From NCBI GenBank assembly GCA_030141605.1, contig JAQGDQ010000025.1:542907-602906 (forward strand): a stretch of DNA of 60,000 nt, read 5' to 3'. Shown piece after piece: positions 1 to 13,200 of the stretch. The notes beneath the pieces were generated by a model. The model searched no databases, was not told where the DNA came from, and saw only the letters and a list, made by a program, of their open reading frames with translations. The translations under genes were made by a program, and so were the position numbers. Position 1 is the first letter of the stretch, and the number at the start of each line of letters is the position of its first letter. This DNA is from Tubiluchus corallicola. Its lineage: Eukaryota > Priapulida > Priapulimorpha > Priapulimorphida > Tubiluchidae.

Positions 1-1260
1 CACAACTAAATGTTTCTCATGGCTCTCTGTGCTATAGTTGGTTAATGTCATAGACTTAAAAGTACAGCAACTGATATCATTTGTGAGTCCAAAACATTAT
101 CAGCTGGACTGGGTACAGTACAAACAACAAATATGTAATTTTGTATAAGATGTGTGTTGCTGTGATCAGATCTTTAAGCTGCAGTTTTGTCCTAAGTTTT
201 GTGATACACTGTTAATGGTTGTTCCACGTACCAATAGAGCAGACTGTGTGAGTTTTCAGATGACACGGTGATATATACATAAGTAGTCCCAGGAACTTAC
301 TGGAATTTTGTTAAGTTCTGACTGTGATAGTTTTGATTGTGATTTGTTACAAATCTGGCACACGAACCATTTCAGGACCAATAGTTAGAGTTGCAAAAAC
401 TGCTTTTCAGATCATTGTGTGTACTTGGACTGCTTGCCTTCCATTTTGTCTAAGTGATAATAAGCTCCATCAAAGGTTATGGAGGTTCTTTTATGTGTAT
501 TATGAGATTGATTAATTTTTTCTTTCTTTTGCTGAGAAGAAAGAATTGTGCAAAAACTAAAACTAATGTGATCCATGCCAAAATCACAGATTTAAACCTT
601 AAATGCATGATTTTCTACAAATGTATTTATATTCTACTTGCAACACATTTTTTGTGACATTAACAACACACTGGTATATTTTATAATCCTGAAAACAACC
701 TATATAAATAAATATCAGTTATCATGCATAGGCTGGTTGACAAAATCTGCAAAATAAGGTTTTTTCTTAGTTCAAACTGTAACAAAAATGAAATTATGTC
801 ACCATGGGCAAACCTTGGTACCAAAATATGCAGCTGACAGTAGCAATCACTTCATTCAGCTTTGAACCATATTGCTGGGAAGAAAAATTGTATCACATCT
901 GTTACACCATGAAATGAAGAGTTACATGTCATGCATATACAAAGAGAGATTACTAGACTCAAGCAAATTGTGAAGTAAACAATGGGTAGTGTGTTCTAAT
1001 ACAAATTCTATGGTCTGTTGTATGGCAAAAAAGGCACCTTGTTGTACAATACACAAACTGCATTTGATTGTACAGCAAAAACAGCCTTTGAATGACACAC
1101 TTGAAGGTAGTGTTGGATATGCAGGATAACAATCTTTGTCTACCCAGGTGTTGCATTTAAATCTACGGCTAAAATATATGAGAGAATGTTGTTTTCTGTT
1201 TTGCTCATCGAATTGTAGCATATATTAAGGTCTTTCTCACATCACTTTTCAATGTTGCAG
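1..1260. other. 5' flank or intron, no recognisable exon
   Basis: AT-rich sequence ahead of the first recognisable SLF2-like exon. That exon begins with one base that completes a split codon, so at least one coding exon lies upstream, but I could not find one here with acceptable splice borders and matching phase. Short open frames in this stretch have no recognisable motif. Confidence 0.5.
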
Positions 1261-4200
1261 TTACAAGTACAATTTGGATGATCTCTTAGAAGAAAAGAAC
1301 AGAGCTGAAATTGTGAATGATAGAATAACCATAATGGAATTAGATCTAATGGTTTGATTTTGCATATTTTCGTTATACCTTTTCATCACGAAGAATACGC
1401 TCGTTATTTTCTACTGTCTGCCTCTAGTGTTGTAAATTTATTATCTCTTCTGTAAGCTTTTAACCCTTCATTAAGAAATTGCTTCTCATAGGCAGCAGGT
1501 TGCTGAGCATAATTCCAAAAACTAGCAAACTTATCAGTAATGAATGATAATTACATAGCTTACAAATTTTAGAAAAATGAATTAAAAGTATTACAAACAG
1601 TAAATTCTAGTTGAATTTCGGCTGCATTTTATAAGATAACATTTTTCTTCAAATTTTGCATTGTCTTCATTCATCACCGTCTTCATAATACGTTGTCGTA
1701 TTATAGAACAAACGGTAGTATTTATCTTATAGTGATGATAATATTTAATAATTTTATTGCACTGTAGTTGCAAAGTCAGCCAACAGGACTTGAAAGCAGG
1801 ATTTTGAACATTTTTATGCTCACGTATATGATTGTACTTCAAACTTGAGGAGTTAAACTAACTTTCCTAAGATTTTGTCCACAACTTTTGGTAAATCGTT
1901 CAATATTATACGTCAAACACTTTGACGATAATTCACTAGTTTACAAATTATACAGGATGATGCTAACAGAGGCGGTATTTCAAATATGAACACTAATTTT
2001 GAGAATGCGTCTCAGGTCTCAGTAGGCATGACAGATATGAAAAATGACTCCATTTTCAGTAGGGTAAGTAGACTTACTATGTCTTCGTTTAAAAAGTGTA
2101 TAAAAATAATTTGGATTTATGAATAGTCTCTAGTTCTTCAGAGACATCTATAGCCAACTTTTTCAGGATAAGAAATTAAGAACCCTGCAATTAACGTCGA
2201 ACAGCTTAGCCAAATTTTTCAGGATAAGAAATTAAGAACCCCGCAATTAACGTCAAACAGTTCAGCCAAATTTTTCAGGATAAGAAATTAAGAATTAAAC
2301 AGCTAGGAAATAGCGTCGCAACTAAAAAAACTGAAATGATGTGGCAAATTCCTTTGCTTTACCCAAGTGTCATGTGGCGGTTGTAGTTAAGACGCATTGC
2401 TGTGGTACACTTAACCTTTGATCTGCAGCAACTGCGTGTGCATGCAACGAAACTGCGAAGAGGCTTATTGGCATCCATTACTGAAAACGTTATAGAGACA
2501 GCATACAATAGATTACTAAGAAGTAGGTACTTTATGTACAGCAAACTTGTAATCTGATTTGATTTGATATAAGCCAGATCTTTTATTTGCAGGAGAGAGG
2601 AAAGAGGGAGGGAGTACTAGTTGAAATTGTACAGATACAACAGTAAAATTGCAATTAATAATAAATCTTCACATATTAAGGTGAAGAATAATATACAAGT
2701 GATACAATAAAATTTGAAATTTTAATTTTCGATTTATGTGAGCTAAATTTTGACTGTAGAATGATTCTCAATGGTTTTATATTATTTCCTAACGCAGCCA
2801 TGTCTTCATTTAGTGATGATTTGCTCAATGTCGTACTTTGTTGATACTTGTCAGGGTCTGTAAGTGAGGACTTACTATATATCTTAGTTTAAAAAAGCTT
2901 GAAAAAAATAAATTTTGGATTTGTTTAAAAAACTAATTAATCTAAAGATACATCTTTAGAAACTTATTTGGGTTAAAAACCCCTGCAATTAACGTTGACC
3001 AATTTAGGCAATTCTTCAAATTACTGCTGTCACTTTGTTGTTTGTGACTAGTAAATTGCAAATGTGGTATTTTTATCCATTTTTCCAATCAGGTAGCTAT
3101 ATATGTAAATCAATATGACAACAATGTGAAATATTAGAATAATTGTTTTAATAGGCTAAAATTGAACACTATAAATTAAGTAGCCACCTGTCACCTGCCA
3201 TATGTTCGTAGAATTGCATGCTTATCTGAAAGTCAACAAAAGTCCGTAAATTAATCATTTACACATTATACAGTACTAGCACATTTAAAGGTATAATCCT
3301 GTGGATTAAAGTTATGTAAGCACTTTAAAGTTATCTAATGACTAATTTCTACGTAAACACAGTAAAACACAATGCTAGAATAGTGGGGAATTTCTGAGTG
3401 AATTACAGAAGTTTTGTAATGGTAGATGTTTTCTGATGGTAGGCTGTTTTTTTAGTTTTAATCATCTACATGACTGTTTGTTTCATGCTCAGTGACAGAG
3501 TATTAAATTAACACAGTGACTCAAATTGAGTTAGCACCTGAAATAGGTGAAACAAATTTAAGCACTACTACATGCTAATTAGTTTAATAGTCAGCTAGGT
3601 TGCTGTGTCACTTAGAACTCACTTGACATTAATGGTGCTGGATTTGGTACTAGAACTTGTTGCTAATCAGCAGTGACGGCTCGTAGCTAAAATTAGTGGG
3701 GATACTGTTTCAAATTTTTTTAGCCATTATTTTAATACCGTGTAAAACGAAACAAACATATTTCAATGTTGTAATTGTAAATTTGAACAAACAAACATAC
3801 GAAAGTTTACACATAAACTTGATAAAATCCTAAATCCTAAAATAGTTTTTGCTTACTAATAGACTAAATTGTTACAGTTCAAGCTCGATCCATTCACGGT
3901 AAGCACATGACAACTGACAACAAACTGTGTGAGCGACAGTACTTTCTCTACCTGGGTTCAGACATGTGCGCATGGTCGCATGTGCACAACAGCCAGACGC
4001 CGCATTGTTGGAGCACACTGTGCTGGGCAGTGAAGCAAGCAGTACTGCCCTCAAATGCTCTGGTTCTGTACAAGTATAACGAAAGAACTAAAGAAAAAAG
4101 GCTTTCTATATTGAATATTATTGATATCGAGTGAAAATAGGGGGCGCTGCAGTTCCACAGTACCTATACACGAGCAACACTGCTAATTAGATAACAGGCC

Positions 4201-7200
4201 CAGTTTGTGAAATGTTATAATTTAGAAGTGGTAGGTGTGGTTTCATATTTCGTGAAATGGTATATTAATGTTACTGTGAATTCAAGTTTTTGCATAACTG
4301 ATGTATTATTGTTAGAACCGAAATGTTGTTTTAATTGAAATAGAAATTTATTACCTGTTTTGTTTCACAGCTGTCGCAAGGAAAGGAACACATCAGGGAT
4401 ACTCCACGTGGACGACTTGTTTTTGATACAAAACAAGCTTTCCAGAAATACTCAGGGGACAGTCTAAAAATCTCAGATGGAGTTTTTCTTCTCAACTTGA
4501 ACAATGCGAACTTTGCCAGTTCGACTTGTGATTTAGGTGCGATGTTTCATGTTCATAAAGTTGTTGCATCAGTTTTGAAATACAGATTTTAACAAAAATG
4601 TAATTATTTGTTTCTTAAACAAAAACTTTTTTAAACACAAATTTAAAAGTTTTTGTGTTTCCTGCAGTGAATGTTTGACCTAACTGACTGCTATGTTTGC
4701 TTATGTTTTCTTTTCATACCGGATGCTCGTGTAGCAAAGCATGCACTAATTCAGCAAAGAAATGTATGGATCATTTCTGTTTTGTGGATCAGATTTAGCT
4801 AATGCCACTCACTTTAACTGAGTGAATTTAACAACGAGTTCAGAAAATTGCACTTTCGAGGCTTCATTGATTATTGAATGAATTTGTTTAGTTTACTGTT
4901 AAACACTGCTTTCAAACATATGATACTTTGCTTTCTACAAGGAGAAGTCCACATGTGATGGTAAGCTGCTATGAAGAACTTACCCGTATGTTTAATGCTG
5001 AATGCATTTATGGACAATATTATTAAATGGCTGCTTTCTGGGGAAGGATTATTCTTATTTGATTACGACAAAGTGAGATTTTATGTGAACAACCTATCTA
5101 ATTAATGCTTTTTTTCATTATAGGTTTAATGCATTCTCCGTCACTGGGTGATGACAGTGCATCAAACATGAGTGCCATCTCTCTATGGCTTTTGAAACTT
5201 AGTATGTATTTTTCTATATCTTTCGTTGAACAAAAAAAACACTGTTTTATCAAAGTGATTGTTATAATTATGTGGAAGTAATCTTATTTAAAGGAACTTA
5301 TTAAACTTTATTCTAGTTATCAAATGGTTTTCATTAAAGTATGAAAGTATTGAAGTATAATTCTATAATTTGCAAAACTTTTACCAAGTATAACTCAGTT
5401 GTATCTTGCTTGCAAAGCAAAATTTACTTTTCATGTGCAGAATTTCCTTTTTGTGATGAGTACTTTGTATAACTTATCAAGAATTTTGGTGGCAGCACAA
5501 GCAATATGTTTCTTTGACATTCTTCGTTTTATCATTAGACCTGTTTGAAATAGTGAACTCTACTTGCAGATATAAGGCTGTTGCTAGTTCATGTCAAGCT
5601 TACTGGATAAAAACACAATAGTTAGTGTTTGTCCAATAGGTCAATGTTGTGATACTATGTTGGTTTGCAAGCCATGTGTAGAATATGAATATAACTGTTG
5701 TTATTATTATGTAACTTTCAAGCAACATTGTTACCTAAGGTTTTAAATGGTAAATACTACGTTCTGCTAATTCATGTTTAGCTGCTTTCAAAATGTCTAA
5801 AATACACAATGATTATTTTTGTGAGGTTTTTATACTTGTTGTATTTTTTCATGTTTATATTTTTTACTTTTACAGTCTCAGTCCATAAAAACATTATGTT
5901 AGTGAATGGTGCCACGACATATCTACAGTATATTGCTCATATTCACAATCGAAGAAACCTGCTTCCATCTTTTACTGAACTCTGTGATATTTTTGCTAAT
6001 TTGGGTGTATGCGGTCGACGCCTTACCTCAGACACAACTTTTCTCAACTTTTGGGAGGAGGAATTTTCTCTGTATTGTACAGCTGTGGATAATGGTGTTG
6101 ATGCTAGTGTTTCAACTGGTGAAGTTTCTGAAATTGAGCAATTACCTTTCCATTTTAACTTACAAAAGCTTTTGCAGGTATACTTAATGGTTTTATTAAA
6201 TGTTTTAATATAAACAAAGAAAAATGTAAAGAAATGATAGTATAAACAATTAATAAAAATGTAAAGAAATAATTGTATAAACAATTAATAAAAAATGTAA
6301 AGAAATGATAGTATAAACAATTAATAAAAAATGTAAAAAAATGATAGTATAAACAATTAATAAAAAAAGTGAAGCAACAATTGTATAAACAAGTAATGAA
6401 AAATGTAAAAAAATGATAGTATAAACAATTACCGTATATACTCGCATGTAAGCCTACATCGCATATAAGCCGACCCCCTAAAACTGCTTTAAAATGGCCA
6501 GTTTTTGCAAAAACCCGTATATAAGCCGACCATCAACTTGTCTAATTTTACTCCATACCCAATCAACAAAATTGATCCCTTTTTGTCACATTTTGTTAAT
6601 TGGGTATTTTTGGTTCATAGAAATTTTTTACTATAAAGATGTAAAATGCTTACTTTTATGTTACATACTAGAAGAAATTATACATTTTGATATGAATAAA
6701 GAAGAAAATATTTTGTTTTCTATTTATTGGTTTGCTGTTCCTCTATAAGCCACGTGACCCTCGTCTCCCCACGCGCTGCCTACCAATTGGCTGATGACGT
6801 CGGCTTCACCACTAGCTCTAGCTTGGTTACGGCTCGCAACTGGTGACACACAGTGGTGTATTGCTAAATAAAAAGTAGGTGGACGGCTAGTCTCAAGACT
6901 TACCATTTTACATTCACAAATTTGAAAGAAATTGACATTATTTAAAACCGTTTTTTGAAAAAATGAAAACAAGTAGATTTAATATTAAACCCGTATACTT
7001 TTTTAATATTTTTTATCTAATTAATACAAAAAGCAGACATTTATTGAAATGTGAATTTTTTCTAAAAAAAAAAGTGGGTGGACGACGATCCCCCACGATT
7101 CTCCTCCAATACACCACTGGTGACACACAACCAAATAAAGAGTCAGATAGCGATGAAAATGTGTGGCTGGAAAATTGGCATTAGTGCCTGTCCTTGTGTT

Positions 7201-10200
7201 CATTTTGTTTCATGCGCATATAAGCCGACCCCCTGATTTCAGTATTGTATTTTATAGTTCTAAATTCGGCTTATATGCGAGTATATACGGTAATGAAAAA
7301 TGTAAATCAAGAATGGTATAGACAATTAATGTAAAATGTAAAGCAACAATGGTCTAAATAATTAATGAAAAATGTAAAGCAACAATGGTATGAACAATAT
7401 ATTTAAAATGTAAAGCAACAATGGTATAAACAATCAATAAAAAGTGTAAAGAAATGATAGTATAAACAATTAATAAAAAATGTAAAAAAAATGATAGTAT
7501 AAACAATTAATGAAAAATGCAAAGCAATGATAGTATAAACAATTAGTGAAAAATGTAAAGAAATTATTATATAAACAATTAATAAAAAATGTAAAGAAAT
7601 AATTGTATAAACAATTAATAAAAAATGTAAAGCAACAATGGTATGAACAATATATAAAAAATGTAAAGCAACAATGGTATGAACAATATATAAAAATGTA
7701 AAGCAACAATGGTATAAACAATCAATAAAAAATGTAAAAAAATTGTAATATAAACAATTAAAGAAAAATGTAAATCAAGAATGGTATAAACAATTAATGA
7801 AAAATGTAAAGCAACAATGGTATAAACAATTAATGAAAAATGTAAAGCAACAATGGTATGAACAATATATAAAAATGTAAAGCAACAATGGTATAAACAA
7901 TCAATGAAAAATGTAAAAAAATGATAATATAAACAATTAATGAAAAATGTAAATCAAGAATGGTATAGACAATTAATGAAAAATGTAAAGCAACAATGGT
8001 ATAATAAAATGTAAAGCAACAATGGTATGAACAATATATAAAAAATGTAAAGCAACAATGGTATAAACAATTAATGAAAAATGTAAAGAAATGATAGTAT
8101 AAACAATTAATGAAGAATCTAAGGTAGTGACGGTTAGAACTGTTGTTATTTTGTCATTTCAGGTGATGACTATATTCCTGCCAGAAGTGCACTACACTAC
8201 CAAAGAGAAGCTGTTTCTTGCTGTGCTTCTCTGTGGCATATCACTGGATTATAGAATCATTACCAGTTTATGTGGCAGCATACAGGACTGCCTCGGTGTT
8301 CTCATTGACACATTTCCAGCTGGAGAGTGGCAGACAGTGGTAAGGCCTCATTGTTGGCACATTGTCATGTCTATTTGTTCAACTTTAAAACTGTAAAAAT
8401 ATATGTTGCAGTAACGACACTACATGTTGTAAATATATAAGACCAGAGCAAAAAATGTTGTGTGTGTGTGTGCATGCGTGCGCGTGTGTATATATATATA
8501 TATATAGCTTTTCTATATGTGACTGACGGGCTGTACATGATAATACTGGGTGTCCCAAAAGTCTGGAATCACGTTAATTTATTTGCAGCTTTACTAACAA
8601 TTTTAAAAATATGCTATACCGTTTTTTTCAACACACAGAGTCTTTCCTAACACACAAGGTCAGTCATAGCTCCAATTCCAGAACTGTTAGAAACTAAGTC
8701 TCTTGAATTTCCATTCATTCCAGTCGTGCACAGATCAACTTGTTCCGCTTCTGCACTTGCCACAGTCAACTGCGGTTGTCGCTCCAGCACGGTTTTTTCT
8801 TTGTCATCCACGCTTCGCAAACCGTCGAGCATTTAGACACTAATCCCGACTCTTGAAAATGCTCTCTATCAATACAGCGCATCGTGAAATAGTAACATAT
8901 TTTCAGACTTCTGGTACACCCTGTATGTATGCCATAGATATTTGTGGTATTTGTCAAGATGTATGGATTGTGCAAGAAAGTTGCAGGATTTTTTCAAAGT
9001 TGAAAGTTGAAAATAATAAAGGAATTGATTTTAATTCCGTATCTGTGCCTTTCTCAGACTTTATTAGTTTATCCTTCTTAAAAATGGTACAAGGTTTTAG
9101 TATTTAATAATGCAATGAATCAGAAAAGACAAAATGAAGTTTTTTAAGAAGAATTTTAATATTTTAATGCAAAAAATAAATTAATGCCATTGTTTAATGC
9201 ATTTTTGCCCTGTTTCATCACTGTATCTGTACATAATGTGTTCATTATGTATTTGTGAATCTAATCTGCATTGTTTTTTTAGATATGTGAGCTGGCTTCT
9301 CACCTGGCTGCCATTACAGGAGATCATGCGGAACAAGTACACCTGGTTCATTTGTGCCCGGCTACCCCACGCGGAATACGTCTTCAGGAGAGTTTGAGCT
9401 ATACATTTCTGCAAATGATGTTTAAACTGCAACCTCAGTACTTGCCTGAAATCACTGTAAGTTGAAAATCACTAAGAAATGACTGTTTAATCATGTAACT
9501 TGATTTTGGCTTTTGTTGACTCTAGGATAAACCTTATAAATGCACTGACTTTTGAGCATTTTGTAATCAAAGATCTTGCCACCTCAGCAGGAGATGTTTA
9601 AATTAGCTTAATGTTTGCATTGTGTTTGGCCAAGCTTTTCTTTGATCTGTGTAAAACAGGGCATTAAAGGATGTCACCTACAGGTCCATCTTTTTGAGTT
9701 TTTACATGCATTGTTTATTAAATATTCGTAGAGGTGTTCCTGTCTTAGTATCGTACACTACAGAAACTATTCTTATGGCGCATTCAGAAAGCGAGTTTTC
9801 TGTCGCGAGTTTTCTTTCCAACAGCAACGAACAACAGAACTGCTTTGTGAGTTGCTGTTGGCAAACTCGATTGCAAGCTCTCTGATAGTTGCTACGAGTA
9901 GATGTCTAGTGTTACTCTTGCGACAGCTGTCTGAGATCCAGCAAGCGTAAAAATATGACTCTTAGAGCAAAAGCCAAGTCTCTCGGGAAGTTGAGGTTAT
10001 GTTAAAACTTGAGAAAAATGTTAGAAAGTTTCAGCAATAAAATTTGATACACGCCCCGTGTACTTAGTAAAATCAGTTTAAAGTCGCGATAACGTCACAC
10101 TTGGGAGCACTTATTTTTAACGAAAAATGATGTCATCTAGTTACTGTGCAATATAAATACTTATTTTAGCCATTTTGTTACTTATAGAGCAAACTCCATT

Positions 10201-13200
10201 GACTAAGTAACCCGTATGTCACCTATTGTATGTTCGCAGAATCACATACGTATCTGTAAATTAGTTATTTGCACAATAATGGTACACTGCTTACACATTT
10301 TAAGGTACAATCCTGTGGATGAAACCTGTGTAACCACTTAAAAATTTGTTATAATTGATCCAATGACGAATTTTTTCATAAATACAGTTAAACACAACTC
10401 CAGAATAACGGAACTTCTGAGTGAACTGTAGCAATTTCTCAAAGCGTACCTTCATCACAGCTTGCCTTCACGGCATTCATGGGGCCCAACAGGCACCAGC
10501 TTACGTCGTTTTTTTCAAACCTGCACCGATGTTTGTTTGGCGGGAGATAAGAAATATTTAAATTTCTTTTGCATTTTTGAGCATGGCATTTTATGCACAT
10601 ACATTGTGTTGCGATTTCAATATTTCAATTGCACATTAAAATGCAGTGAATGTTGTTCGAGGATTGGCTTTTTCTTCTTTAAGTAGCTTTCATTCAACTT
10701 TATTTCATGACAATTGTAGAAACGTTTTTGATAAATTTATCATTTACATTTTTTAGGCAAAGGATCTAGCGCAGTTGCTTTGTCAAAACTCCAAACAAAA
10801 TTTGCTGGGGAATTTGACAATTGCTAGAGAATCCACAAAATACTACTACCTGTATAGTGCCGTACGGCTGATGGACAAGTGCATTGGTGCAATGCCTCAG
10901 CGAAAAGAAGACAAGGTAAGAAATATTAGTGTTGAAGCATAAGACATCAATAGCCCTTATTAACTAGTACTATTATCCATATTATATATCTTTAGTAGAC
11001 AATGTTCAAATTTGATTCGAATGAGTTTTTTAGTTTAAATTCAATTCAAACCTAAAATTACATATTTGAATAATTTAGCATCTCAACTACATATGTTTTT
11101 ATAATTAAAACATTTGAAACACTATGCAGTCACCACAAGTTACTAGTGATTTCTGTGCGCAATTTTTAAACAAATTATTGATGTTTTTACTGCAGAATAA
11201 AATCAAGTAATACGAACTATTTTTGTAACCCCGCTTTTTCTTAATGATTCGAAAATTTATACGAAAGTCTTGACAACTGATTCGAATTTGATTCGGATTC
11301 AAAATCTCCAAATTCGGTTGATTCGAGTTCGAAAGGCACAAATTAAATTTCAATTTGCTTTCTGATAGAGAATGTTCACCTGTATTCTCCGATATTCAAA
11401 TGATTAACTTATTTTAGGTTACTTACAGGTAACCTAATGTGGCATTACAGTTTGACTTGCATACAGTGTGAACCTTGCATACAGTTGTTTCACAGTATAG
11501 CATGATCCAGTATGCCATTTATAAATTTAGGAGAAAGGTTTTGCCAATGTTCATACTTCATTTTTGGAATGTGTGTGTTTAAAAGTTTTTTGTCTGCTAC
11601 ACAATGATTCATGACCATGTCTACGAATTTGTAACATTTATTATGGCTTATTTTTCATTAGTATCATAATATTGAGTCAGAGACCGAGCCTGTGTTTTTG
11701 TGTGAGTTCTTTTCAGTTTTATTAATTTAAACTACAGAAACTTGTAATTTTGCAAAAAACATTTCACTCGACAGATGGTATAGTTGTTTTACGAGCCTTG
11801 CGAATACTACTTTCCATAGGTATTTGTGTGGGTTATACTATTTTTTAATGGAGTAAGAGATAACGATTGTAGAACTAATCCTGCTTTTTGAATTACCTTT
11901 GCCATAGATTTTGAATAAGCTCTGTGACCTCAGGACAATAACTTCAAGCATTGGTAACAGCTAACTGACTAGTGCACATCATTTAATCAGACATGTATTG
12001 ATTTTTTTTTCTGTGAAATGTCTGTTGTTCTGCTAGTTTCTCTTGGAGAAGTGCAAACTGTGTGATAAACTGCATGAATTACTTTGCCTGTATCAGTTTC
12101 CATTAGTTTTAATCCTATCCTGTTTTTAACTAAAGATTGTTTCTAATGTTGAATTCTCAACAGTTTTCTTGGGGTAAAACATTATATATTTTGCATTTTT
12201 TGATTTGCAGCCTAATCTGGAAACATGTATCTATGTTTTGAAATCTGAATACGTTCCAGCCATACGTGAAAATGCGAGATTTCTGGATCCGACTCGTGTC
12301 AAAGATTTAATAATAACTGTCACCAGTAGATGGCAGATACTGTCACAGTCTATTGTTAGTGAAGTGGTAAGGTTATTGTATAATTACAGGTTTTATTAAG
12401 TTTTCTCTTAGGTTAATTATGTTTTTTTGGTGAATGTATAAGTAATGTTCAAGATGCTTGGTTTTGTTATCACTGTTCATCTGTGCTTATTTATTGTCTG
12501 TATGTTTTAAGATTATTGGTTCATATTTTGCAAATAAATACAATGGGTGTTGTTTATAAGACTCACGGTTATTAGAATTAGTCACTTAATCGACTTATAT
12601 AGGTCTGATCACAGAACGTTAATCATTTAACTGTTGCTGCTTTGCCACCGATACAGCATAGTAGTGTGCCAGTATTCTTTGCGACTACACAAACGCAAAT
12701 ATCATAGAGTTAATTTTGAAAAATAAAACATCAGCATAAAACTTAACGCTTAAAAGCTGTTACGGCCTTTGTGATGCATAATAAACTGGAGAGTGATTAC
12801 TAGTACTTCTATAACACTAGCAATATTACACCCGTTCTACTAATAAATTCAGTCGGGTAATTGGGTCAAAACACTTCTATCCCAAAGTGAGTCTATCACG
12901 TGACGCCTGTTGTATTAAATTAGTAATTAAATAATAAGCGAGCTATGATATCAGCAATATTCAAAGAATGACAATAGCAATTTCTTGTGTAAAAGTATAA
13001 TTTACAACTGACATACAGAACAATGCATACAGCCTATATATTAGCCTATTTTACTACTACTAGCTTGTTTTTTATCTGCAGTCAACAATTTTTGAACACC
13101 AAGTGAGAACACCATTGAGAATTGAACAATTGGTTCCCAGTCAGAACACTGCCGACGATACTACGGAGTTGGAAATAAGTTTACCTGGTAATTACTTGGC

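Larger units (their letters stand above)
6205..8112. repeat. 36-bp minisatellite array, split by a transposon
   Basis: Degenerate tandem units of about 36 bp with core AAAAATGTAAAGCAACAATG, followed by GTATAAACAATTAAT. The array fills 6205-6431 and 7291-8112; the part in between is the transposon at 6432-7290. Units vary in the CAACAATGG versus AAATGATAG segment. Open frames on the - strand with repeated VYTIIFLHF-like words are products of the array. It occupies nearly the whole intron between exons 5876-6177 and 8163-8339. Confidence 0.9.

Noticed and set aside
6250-7721. - strand frames made of repeated FLHFLLIVYTI-like or CFTFFINCLY-like words, like a membrane protein
   Set aside because: They are produced by the 36-bp minisatellite, have no start or splice context, and shift frame between units.
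8647-8832. 61-codon - strand frame inside the mariner-like MITE as a transposase
   Set aside because: No helix-turn-helix or D,D,D/E motif, and too short.
11000-11350. ATTCGAA-rich segment as a transposon with inverted ends
   Set aside because: The words repeat, but I could not define matching ends or a target duplication.
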